Shown here piece after piece: positions 28,042 through 36,480 of a stretch of 64,000 bases of DNA. The position numbers and the translations under genes were made by a program. A model generated the notes under the pieces. It saw only the letters and a list, made by a program, of their open reading frames with translations. It was not told where the DNA came from and ran no database searches. This DNA comes from Ypsolopha sequella. Lineage: Eukaryota; Arthropoda; Insecta; Lepidoptera; Ypsolophidae. The stretch spans positions 310,001-374,000 of the forward strand of contig CAKOHE010000044.1 in NCBI GenBank assembly GCA_934047225.1, written 5' to 3'. Position 1 is the stretch's first letter; each line of letters begins with the position of its first letter.

Positions 28042-28228
28042 AGCAAGCATATAATATAAGGTTACAAGTAAGTTTTTTTAACCGCTCGTATTAAAGATGA
28101 TTTAAGGTATATTACAATAAAATGCTTTTTATGTTTTTCTTTTATTAGTTTTTTTTTAAATAATGGTTACAATACTTAAGTAATAATAAAAAAAATATAT
28201 AAAAATTGATTTGTGAATAAAAAAAATT

Positions 28229-28440
28229 TATGCCTGGTTGGGAATCGAACCCGGGACCTTTACTCAGACCACAGATAAATATAACCAGCTTCTCGTAGCC
28301 TAAGGCTCTTTTTAGGGTTCCGTACCCAAATAATGCCAAACGGACCGTAATACTAAGCCTTCGTTGTCTGTTTGTCTGTGTGTCCGTGTGTCTGTCCATC
28401 CGTCAGTCCGTCTGTCAGAGGGGTCTAAGAAATAATAACG
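28229..28440 (-). repeat. tRNA-like sequence and GTTCCGTACCC repeat
   Basis: On the minus strand, GGTCCCGGGTTCGATTCCCA at about 28240-28259 is a B box with T arm. Next to it, 28305-28420 is a dispersed repeat beginning AGGGTTCCGTACCC and ending in (CTGTCCGT)-type units; a reversed relative lies at 13545-13640. Likely composite SINE remains. Confidence 0.6.
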
Positions 28441-28539
28441 AAAAATTTTCGGGTGGCATGAGCATTTACAATTCGGAACTTACCTCATTTTTAGTGTTCC
28501 GTAGTACCTAAAAGCTAGCATTAATTTGCCCACACTCAA

Positions 28540-28930
28540 AATATTTCCAAAACATAATAGAGAAAAATAAAAAGTATTATCCTAAAATTACAATATGGGT
28601 ATCAAATTGTAGATATTAAAAAGTTGAATGGCACTGGTTTCGAAAAATATTTAAAAAACCACAAAAATATCTCATATCTCCAAAACTGGTAAAAAAAAAC
28701 GTCAATTATAGAACGTAACTGTTCAATTACAGGAAAACTACAGCGATTTAAAAAAAGTTGAGCATAAATTTATAAAAATACAATATGGGTGTCAAATTGT
28801 AGGTATTAAAAAGTTGGTTGTAAAAATAAATAGTTTGTATATTTAATTGCATCTATTTCGAAAAATCCTTGAAAAACTATTTAAAAAATGTATGTCCCCC
28901 TCCTTATCTCCAAAACTGGTGAACCAAAAA
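28540..28930. repeat. Dispersed repeat with internal direct repeats
   Basis: ACAATATGGGTATCAAATTG plus TAGNTATTAAAAAGTTG occurs at about 28589 and 28778, 190 bp apart. CCTTATCTCCAAAACTGGT follows at 28911. The block from CAAAATATTTCCAAAACA to CTGGT recurs at 60717-60823, where it is cut by the BEL LTR. No coding content. Confidence 0.7.
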
Positions 28931-30737
28931 ATATTTAAATAGTCAGGGTAATATTTTGTTTATGTATCAGCATTATTACCATAACTAAATGGCCGTACAA
29001 GTCACAGAAAACAAAAAATTGCGCGTATTGTGATGACAGATGTCAAAGTAAAAATTTACCCTCGAATATCGTTTTCACTCGGGTGGTTGTCGACGGGTGA
29101 TCTTTAAATTTTATCTTTACCTCGACTCCGGCGTTTAGGAACGCAACTTAAAAAGGAAGTGTTTATTTTGTCGGTGCCCTCGACAAATATGTCAAATATC
29201 CAGTCTATATGGTGGTGCGCACCGTTCAATGTAGTGCTCCATCCATGGACTGGCTATTTGCCGGTGCGGTAAATATAAGCCTTTCAAATCTGGGTTGATC
29301 TTATTAACCAATAATGAGGATTAACACAAAATAAGGGCAACACTTATGAACCCTTTTGTAAAACCCTTAAAAAACACCGAATATGGGTAACATTTGCAGT
29401 CCCTGCTGACCAGTGATGTTGGACGTACCATAATTATGGCATATGTACCAGAACACTGGTGTTCGTAGCATGTACCATTAGACTACTATTATCAAAAATA
29501 CCATAATTTTCGAATTTCTGATCACATGCAATATAACACAGTTAGGTACTTGGTGTAACTGTTTAGAAATTTTGGGCCATGTCTAAATACAAATTGTACA
29601 CCTAATATTAAAAAAAATGGCCACTTTTTTTAATTTTCCTTTTTCCATAGTGTTGCCCTTACGTTTTTTCCCGACATTGTAAGGAATAAATAAAGTCATT
29701 GCTTGTAACATTGACAGCAAATGTAAAATTATACAAACGTTTCTTATAAGATTGACGAACTATTTAGTAGAAATTATAATGAATTTGCACTATTCCATCG
29801 GATTTCATGTTCGTAAACATAAATTTTATATTTTTTATAGGTAAGAACAAAATTCAGTGGAATTTTCGACGAAAATATTACAATAGAGTTGGCAACAATT
29901 GGTCAACGGTTTCAATGCAATCTGTTGGTTTATTTTAAAACGTTGCTTTAGGAGTATTATGACTATAGCCAGCTGTTGGCTTAACGTTGGATGAATAATG
30001 GTTTAGGTAGATGCCCGCGTAGCGTAGAAAGTTGTAAATTATTTCGTTTTCTGTTTAGATTTTCTTCTTCGAATGTCTACGACCAAAAAAAAGACGATGA
30101 TTTCATGTGAATTTTGTTTGTACCATTGCAATTCATCAAATAAATATGATGATTTTGTCATATTCCATGTGTTAATCAATCAGCAGCATCCATCTATCCA
30201 TCAGCCTGTCTTTTTCCAAGATTTCGCCTCTCTTGGAAGTGATGCCCATCATACTCACACACGCTGGGCAGGCGGGCTGGTGAGCATGGTGCCCAAACCC
30301 TTGCATCAGTGACACCACTGCCCGTCACCAGTCCGTTTGGTTTAACGCCCGGCTATAACAGTCTTAAACACTGTCGGTTGTGCCTGTTTGAGAGCTGTCC
30401 TCTTATACTCTCCCTGAATAACTAACTCGGGTGGGTTTGCCAGTAAGATAGTGGTAAAGTCGAGCCGCAGCAGTAAATAATATAAAAGGGAAAGTTTTTA
30501 TATTAATATTATAATTTCATGTTACAAAATAATACATTTTATTTCTTATTCTTGTTCTTTATTGTACATACACGGAAAAAGATAAAAAAACAAGCATTGC
30601 AATTTAAAGTTGAACACAGCGGCGAGCTTATCTCTAAGATTGCTTGGAATTAATCAGTAATCTTATCTCATAACTATTATACGTAAAGATAGCACTAAAA
30701 AAATTATACGAAAAATATTCTACATAAATAGAAATTA
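28931..30737. other. Gene-free stretch
   Basis: Holds a lone GGCGTTTAGGAACGCAACTT end (29132-29151) related to the MITE at 5133-5470. It also holds a GC-richer segment at 30190-30350 (ACACACGCTGGGCAGGCGGG) that looks like part of a dispersed repeat but that I cannot name. Otherwise AT-rich, no exons seen. Confidence 0.5.
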
Positions 30738-30743
30738 TTTATT
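30738..30743 (-). terminator. Poly(A) signal of the small gene
   Basis: AATAAA on the minus strand, 57 bp downstream of the stop codon at 30800. Confidence 0.6.
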
Positions 30744-30799
30744 CTTACAAATTATATATTAAACTGTAGCCTTCCGCCCATTGACTTGGCTTATGTTCC

Positions 30800-30956
30800 T
30801 TATGCCAGCGCAGGCGGGGACAGGGCAAGTTCCACGGGCTCTGTGAATGGTGTTCGATCTAGATCTGAGTTACGAATAGGCGACCAGGGGTCCTCAGGTA
30901 GAATAAGAGTGGGCTGGTCAGGCCAGGCATAGAGACTCCACCATACTTTGGCATCT
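30800..30956 (-). CDS. Small unrecognised gene, exon 2
   Basis: Begins at acceptor TTTTTTCAG|AGATGCC and ends in TAA at 30800-30802. It encodes DAKVWWSLYAWPDQPTLILP, then EDPWSPIRNSDLDRTPFTEP and ELALSPPALA. Proline- and tryptophan-rich, acidic, with no transmembrane segment. Joined to exon 1 (31371-31381) the phases agree and the product is 55 residues. Unlike the ORFs around it, it has balanced codon use, clean splice sites and a poly(A) signal, so I believe it is a real host gene. I do not recognise the family. It could also be the last exon of a larger gene. Confidence 0.6.
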
Positions 30957-31370
30957 CTGAAAAAATTTAATAATATCACTTAACACAAGTATTACAGAAA
31001 GAAAAACAAATAATTTCACTACACCATGAAGTAATGGGATTTTGAAGGCTTTTGAACAAGTGTCATCCATCATGTAAACCACATGTACCAGTGTTTTGGT
31101 CCCAGGTCATGTGTCAGAGCAGTAGATGGGATAACTGAACTGTATGTTATTCAGACATAACTTTGAAAGATAGGCCTAATCGATAGCTGCTACAATATAT
31201 TTTAACTTTGCCAGTGAAGTCTTGACTAGAGAACCCGTTAATTGCTGCCTGACCAGTTATTTCTATTACATATCTTCCGCTCTTGCTCTGTAATGTCTTC
31301 CTGGCCTCTTCCCTTTTCTGGCATGTAAGTGTTACATATTGTTTGCGAAAAATTAAGCTAATTTACTTAC

Positions 31371-31381
31371 GTTTCGCTCAT
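31371..31381 (-). CDS. Small unrecognised gene, exon 1
   Basis: ATG AGC GAA AC followed by a perfect GTAAGT donor (31370-31365). It supplies M-S-E and two bases of a threonine codon completed by exon 2. The frame is also open upstream of the ATG without another ATG nearby, so a longer first exon cannot be excluded. Confidence 0.5.
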
Positions 31382-32110
31382 CACCAACACAACTGCAAAA
31401 TTAAGCCGCTCCTCCCTTTTGTACATTCTGTTGTTTTGTTAATTGAAATATCACCAGTTTTTTCATGGAAAAATGGTGAGGAAAAATCAATCGAAGCCAT
31501 CGATCGGTCGGCGTTTAGGTTTACATTACACACAAAATATTTTGTAGGTTATCCAAAAATGCATAGACAATAGACAAACGTCATGAGGTGTATTTAGCAA
31601 TAACAATCGCTCCAGCTGTTTTTGACATGAGGTGGGCGTTCCGCCATTTTGAAAAAAAAAAAGTCATTAGGTGTATTTAGCCCTCAGAATAAGGAATACA
31701 AATAGAAACCTGGCTAAAATAAGAACTGGGCATTAGCCATTGTACTCATCTAACGTAAATTACTCCTGTGTACGAGTGAATGAAACGACGCACCGCACTT
31801 TCTTTATATTTTTTCCTGGTGTGTCACTAGATTGAACCAAACAAATGTCAGACGGATGTAATTTGGATGTATTTAAAAAATTATAATACCATCAAATTAA
31901 ATATGTCTCATCATTGTATCGTTGTGTTGTAATATCGTTCGTTTCGTGCATCACATCTTAATTTGGTGGCATCGAAATGTCTAATGCATTTTGCGAAAGT
32001 TTACAGCTTCACCGAGAGAAATTAAATATTTTGATGCTCTTCCTCTCAAAATTCGTAAAAGTGTGATTTATTATTGTTTGTGTTAATTGTTTTTTTAACA
32101 TTGTAATAAA
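31382..32110. other. Gene-free stretch between divergent genes
   Basis: About 730 bp between the small minus-strand gene and the plus-strand THAP sequence, so it may contain both promoters. AT-rich; no specific element recognised. Confidence 0.4.
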
Positions 32111-32669
32111 ATGTCTTGTGCGATTGAAGGCTGTAAATCGCATACAGGAAGAAAAGAAAACAACAATGAAGCAATATCATTTCATCGGTGAGTTCTGATA
32201 GTTTTTATGTTAATAAGTTGCAGGATCATACCTAAAACTCAGTAACAATAATGGTAGTTCTTGTAAATCATACTTGTGTTCAATTCTACACCGATATTTG
32301 CCTGTTTTATATGGATTTTCTGCCGACTATTAGAGGTTATGTTTTTTTGCATAGTGATGTACTAAAGTCTGTGTGGCAAACTATCGAACATTGGTTCCCG
32401 CGGCAGCCGTGCATAAAGGATAATACCGCAGATTAATTGCAGCGCGAGTTAAAAGAAAAATAATGCCGAATAAATATTGCCATATTTTTTTGTTACAGAT
32501 TTCCAAAAAGGGAAGAATTAAAAAGTGAACGGCTTATTAAAAAAGCAGTCATATTTGTTCGAAACACTTTACGCCGGATTCTTTTGGACCAAACGAAAAT
32601 TTAAAATGGAGACAGTTAAAAGCAGATGCTTTACCGACGTTATATTTACCAGATACAAAAAAAATATAA
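32111..32669 (+). pseudogene. THAP-domain protein fragment, broken
   Basis: Exon 1 (32111-32187) encodes MSCAIEGCKSHTGRKENNNE and ends at SFHR with donor CG|GTGAGTT. Exon 2 starts at acceptor TTACAG|ATTTCC (32499) with FPKREELKSERLIKKA. Near 32540 the frame changes, and HICSKHFTPDSFGPNENLKW, LKADALPTLYLP follow to a stop at 32667. These are the C2CH zinc-ligand elements (C3, C8, then C and H in CSKH) and the conserved A-x-P-T tail of a THAP DNA-binding domain. The tryptophan-containing centre is missing, and no C-terminal part follows; an inverted repeat begins at once. Probably a broken host gene or a relic of a THAP transposase (P-element type). Confidence 0.75.
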
Positions 32670-33114
32670 ATTCTTCCTTTTCGACGAAGAGTTCCACACG
32701 ACTTTTCATTTGTTTCTCTCATGGCCGAATAAAACATAAACCATGGTTTGTCTGATCTGAACTGCTGAAATAATGGAGCGAAAACAATTTTTGACATTCT
32801 ATTCCGTTCAACGCTCACATCCCCTGCGTTCCGAAATAGAATTATTTCGCTAAAATCAATTACGAATGAATGAGGTGAATGGATAATAATCCATGAGTGA
32901 AGCAAATGCGTTCATTCATTCGTATGACTTTCATGGCTCATGCGACGGAGGTGAGGCGATGTGAGCGTTGAACGGAATGGAATGTCAAAAATTGTTTTCG
33001 CTCCATTATTTCAGCAGTTCAGATCAGACAAACCATGGTATATGTTTTATTCGGCCATGAGAGAAACAAATGAAAAGTCGTGTGGAACTCTTCGTCGAAA
33101 AGGAAGAATTTATG
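32669..33114. repeat. Inverted repeat A/A' beside the THAP fragment
   Basis: A (32669-32824) and A' (32954-33114) are near-exact reverse complements of about 155 bp (TTCTTCCTTTTCGACGAAGA; GTTGAACGGAATGGAATGTC). Their peptides mirror each other on opposite strands, so open frames there are a by-product of duplication. A' lies inside the B...B' element. Confidence 0.85.
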
Positions 33115-33527
33115 AATATATATATATTTTCGTCGCTATCTGAGTCTACGTTGAAGAACAGTGCTACAAACTCTTCTTGTTCCATCACGAATCACGGCAC
33201 TTTGACGAAATAAAATAAAATAATCGTATTGTATTCTGTGGTAAGAGGCTATGGTTAAGATGTATCTTTTTTAATCCGGTCCGAATCATAAGCTATCTTT
33301 CACATCGTTTGCTAGCTCACAAATTACGGACCAATCATCGCTCACACTTCAATTCATTCATAGCTTTTATCGATGTAATTCTATTTCGGACCGCACGGTT
33401 GGCATGAGCCACGAAAGTCATACGAATGAATGAACGCATTTGCTTCACTCATGGATTATTATCCATTCACCTCATTCATTCGTAATCGATTTTAGCGAAA
33501 TAATTCTATTTCGGAACGCAAGGAAGG
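32820..33527. mobile_element. TIR element B...B', about 710 bp
   Basis: B (about 32820-32945) and B' (about 33401-33527) are inverted copies of about 125 bp (CGTTCCGAAATAGAATTATT; CATTCATTCGTATGACTTTC). The interior includes A' and a 280-bp unique part. A further direct echo, ATTCTATTTCGGACCGCACG, lies at 33378. No transposase. A foldback-type DNA element that has taken in an inverted copy of its own left flank, or the reverse. Confidence 0.75.
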
Positions 33528-34119
33528 TAAGGCATTTTCTTTTATGTACCTACGTCGTATATTAATTTTTTTGTATTACCCTTATCTATCGGTTTAGAAC
33601 GTTAACTCCAACTCTCAAACAATCGTGAGCGGTTTTCCAGACTGACCTTGATCAAGCTTTCAGAAGTAAACATAGATGGCGTTACCCTGCTTTCAAGTGT
33701 CAAAAAGCTTAGATTATTTTTTAATCTGTGGGCAGCAAGATAAAAATTGTCAAGTCAATTGTCAAATCCAACAACAACCTTCATAAAGACATTCCTATTT
33801 CGTTGTGTTTATATTGTGTTGTTTTCTATATATATTGTTTACGTTAACAAAATAGCTTGGTATGTCATTCAACTTTTAACATGGTCAGCCCATCGTTGTA
33901 GCTAATTGTAAAAATATAGGACAGTTTCCCTAAGAATTAATTACGGAAAAAACAATAGATCTTTGGAGGATCTGTGTTCAGGATCAGGAAGTAAACTCAG
34001 TGTTGAGAATGGAATGGAATGAATTTTATTAAAAGTTCTAGCTTATATACTAAATATTATGACAAGGATGACGATAGAGAAACAGAGATTGAAGATGTCG
34101 AAATGCCGAAAACCGAACT
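33528..34119. other. Gene-free stretch; possible remainder of a Gypsy LTR
   Basis: On the minus strand about 34075-34000 reads TATATAAGCTAGAACTTTTA then AATAAAATTC, a TATA box and poly(A) signal at the distance expected within an LTR. It may be the downstream half of the LTR at 36229-36470, split by the LINE. The right end of that LTR is not clear. The rest (33540-33960) is unassigned. Confidence 0.4.
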
Positions 34120-36228
34120 GCATCCGAGGTGAGCCGACTGCCGGTTCGAGTATGAATCCCGTAGAAGTGAGCTCATGGAAAAGATATCCCCATCACACGT
34201 TGCGTTCTATCCAATGGCGAGAGCTCTCAGGATAGACGCAATCACTCACATTCCCCCTTTGACCTGCCCCGATGGCTCAACAGCCTTCGAGGACGAGGAA
34301 AAAGCAGAATGCTTTGCGGATAGCATTGCCTCACAGTGCTCTCCCAGCTCCCAACCAATTGACCCCTCCCACATAAAAGAGGTGGAGGACGAGATTCACT
34401 ATCAGAACTCCCTTCCCCTCACCTCCGACCCCATCACAGTGACCGAAGATGAAATCCACTTCTTCATCAGAGGTCTAAAGCCCAAGAAAGCGCCAGGCGC
34501 GGACGGGATCTCCAATAAAGCCCTCAAGCACCTTCCTCAGCAAGTACTCACCTTGTTAGCCCTCATATTTAACGCTTGTTTTAATTTCGGCCACTTCCCA
34601 AAAGCGTGGAAAGAAGCCATAGTCATAGGTATTCCCAAACCAGGGAAACCACTCAACCTCCCTGCCAGTCACCGCCCAATTAGCCTCCTCAAATCATTGG
34701 GGAAACTATTGGAGAGGGTTATGCTTTCACGCATGAAAACCCACTTATTCCCAACAGATGGAGACCCGATCATCAACCCCTATCAATTCGGCTTCAGAGC
34801 CAGGCACTCATGCCCCCAACAAGTCCACCGTATAGTAGAATACATCCTAAGTGGATTCTATCCAAGACGGTATCATACTGTCGCTGTCTTCTTTGACGTT
34901 GCGAAAGCATTCGACAAAGTCTGGCATGAAGGACTCATTTTTAAACTACACAAGACAGGCCTTTCCGACCGTCTTGTCCGAACGGTGGCATCATACCTCA
35001 AAGATCGCTCATTCCGCTTCAGACATGAAGGGCTGCTCTCCTCTCCACGCCCCCTAAGGGCTGGAGTCCCCCAGGGATCAGTTCTCTCCCCTATCCTCTA
35101 CTCGTTATACACAAACGATATTCCCGTCCCCACAAACGGGGTACAGCTATCACTCTTCGCAGATGACACTGCTCTCTATGTCAAAGGACATAACCCCCCG
35201 ATTATCCTCGCCAAACTCCAAAAGTCTATCGATGACCTTGGAGAATGGTTTCAAAGATGGCGCATCGATGTGAACCCTGAAAAGAGTTCCGCGATTCGCT
35301 TTGACCACAAACGCCGTCACCATGACAACCCCAACGTCCGAATGCTAGGTACCCCAGTCCCTTGGCATAGCACTGCCAAATACCTAGGAGTCACTCTGGA
35401 CTCGAGACTAACTTTTGCACCCCACGTCAATAGAGTGACGCGCACAGCCCGCTTCTATCTGTACCGGCTTAACAGCATGTTAGGCAGGCACAGTAAAATG
35501 TCTCTCAGGAACAAGCGAACACTATACAAGGTCTGCATCCGACCTGTGTTAACGTACGCTTCCCCTGTCTTCGCACATGCGAACCCCAAAGTCCTGTATA
35601 AAATGCAGATAGTACAGAACTTATTCTGTCGGAGAGCGGCCAACGCACCATGGTACGTGCGCAACGCAGACCTCCATCGTGATTTGGAGCTACCCACCCT
35701 CCAACAATTCATGAAATCCCTCTCAGATACCTTCTTCAAATCTTCTGAAGAACACCCCAATCCATTGGTACGCGAGACAGTCTCCTATACTGCTCCGTCT
35801 ATATCCCGATACAAGGTTCGAAGACCAAGAAACGTTCTCTCCGATCCCCCTGACAAACTCTCAGCCCAGCTCAATCTCCTTCTGGAAGCCTTTGATGAAC
35901 TGAAGGCTCAAACCAAACGATCAGAGCCTAGCTCTTCCTCCCAACCCCCAGAAATTAACACTTAGTGTTCTTATCCAGCGGATGCCCCTATAGGGCTCCG
36001 CTAGCGCCCCCTTTCCCCAGAGGGGGTCGCTTCCGATAAAGGTTTTAAGACCCGTATGGGCCAAACCAAATTAGGTGGAGTTTAGTGGGTAGGCACTCAG
36101 TGAGTCCCACATAACCAACGTAACCGGTTACGTTGGTATGCTATGAGCATTCTCCACCTCCCTCCCACCGTGACCTCCGGAGGGTGCCTTGCTTGGGCCC
36201 AAAAAAAAAAAAAAAAAAAAAAAAAAAA
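34120..36228 (+). mobile_element. 5'-truncated Jockey-type LINE with poly(A)
   Basis: Retains the complete RT domain, the C-terminal domain, a GC-rich 3' UTR (35966-36200) and a 28-base poly(A) at 36201-36228. The ORF1 and endonuclease part is absent, typical of incomplete target-primed reverse transcription. The 5' junction is approximate, since the frame is open from about 34123. Inserted into the Gypsy LTR that resumes at 36229. GC content is visibly higher than the neighbourhood. Confidence 0.88.
34175..35965 (+). CDS. LINE reverse transcriptase (ORF2, C-terminal 596 residues)
   Basis: Starts MEKISPSHVAFYPMARAL, a typical ORF2 linker; this ATG is internal to the original ORF2. RT boxes follow in order: KAPGADGISNKALKHLPQQV, HRPISLLKSLGKLLERVM, FDVAKAFDKVWHEGL, AGVPQGSVLSPILYSLYTND, and catalytic LFADDTALY (FADD). 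Then come the thumb (KYLGVTLDSRLTF) and the C-terminal Jockey-clade motif ANAPWYVRNADLHRDL. No stops or frameshifts in 596 codons, so insertion was fairly recent. Without its endonuclease domain it cannot move by itself. The family resembles Bombyx BMC1 and Drosophila jockey. Confidence 0.93.
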   Translation: MEKISPSHVAFYPMARALRIDAITHIPPLTCPDGSTAFEDEEKAECFADSIASQCSPSSQPIDPSHIKEVEDEIHYQNSLPLTSDPITVTEDEIHFFIRGLKPKKAPGADGISNKALKHLPQQVLTLLALIFNACFNFGHFPKAWKEAIVIGIPKPGKPLNLPASHRPISLLKSLGKLLERVMLSRMKTHLFPTDGDPIINPYQFGFRARHSCPQQVHRIVEYILSGFYPRRYHTVAVFFDVAKAFDKVWHEGLIFKLHKTGLSDRLVRTVASYLKDRSFRFRHEGLLSSPRPLRAGVPQGSVLSPILYSLYTNDIPVPTNGVQLSLFADDTALYVKGHNPPIILAKLQKSIDDLGEWFQRWRIDVNPEKSSAIRFDHKRRHHDNPNVRMLGTPVPWHSTAKYLGVTLDSRLTFAPHVNRVTRTARFYLYRLNSMLGRHSKMSLRNKRTLYKVCIRPVLTYASPVFAHANPKVLYKMQIVQNLFCRRAANAPWYVRNADLHRDLELPTLQQFMKSLSDTFFKSSEEHPNPLVRETVSYTAPSISRYKVRRPRNVLSDPPDKLSAQLNLLLEAFDELKAQTKRSEPSSSSQPPEINT

Positions 36229-36470
36229 CCCGCGCGCCCTCTTAGCTGCGTCGACCGCCGATGGATCAACATCTCGCTCCGTCCGCGCGCCGCTCTCGCC
36301 GTGGAATGTCGTCTGGTGCTCCTCCAAACTCCAGCTGCGTGGAACGGCTCTTTTCAGAGCCAACTTCCGTTTCTCCCTGGCGATGCGGCTCTTATCAGAG
36401 CCACCATCTCTGTTTCTCTTAGACGGTCGTGTGGTAACAGTTCAGGGAACTTTGGTAACTTGTGGTAACA
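36229..36470 (-). repeat. Partial 3' LTR of the CsRn1-like element
   Basis: Begins TGTTACCACAAG directly after a purine tract (GAAGGGGAGCAC) that overlaps the pol stop (36481). 242 bp remain before the LINE poly(A). Contains two GGCTCT..TCAGAGCC hairpins (about 36345-36360 and 36389-36404). Proposed continuation at about 34000-34100. Confidence 0.65.
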
Positions 36471-36480
36471 GTGCTCCCCT

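Noticed and set aside
32549..33143. Two related small proteins on opposite strands (SVERNxMSKIVFAPLFQQF)
   Set aside because: They are the two arms of the A/A' inverted repeat read on opposite strands; no independent support for translation.
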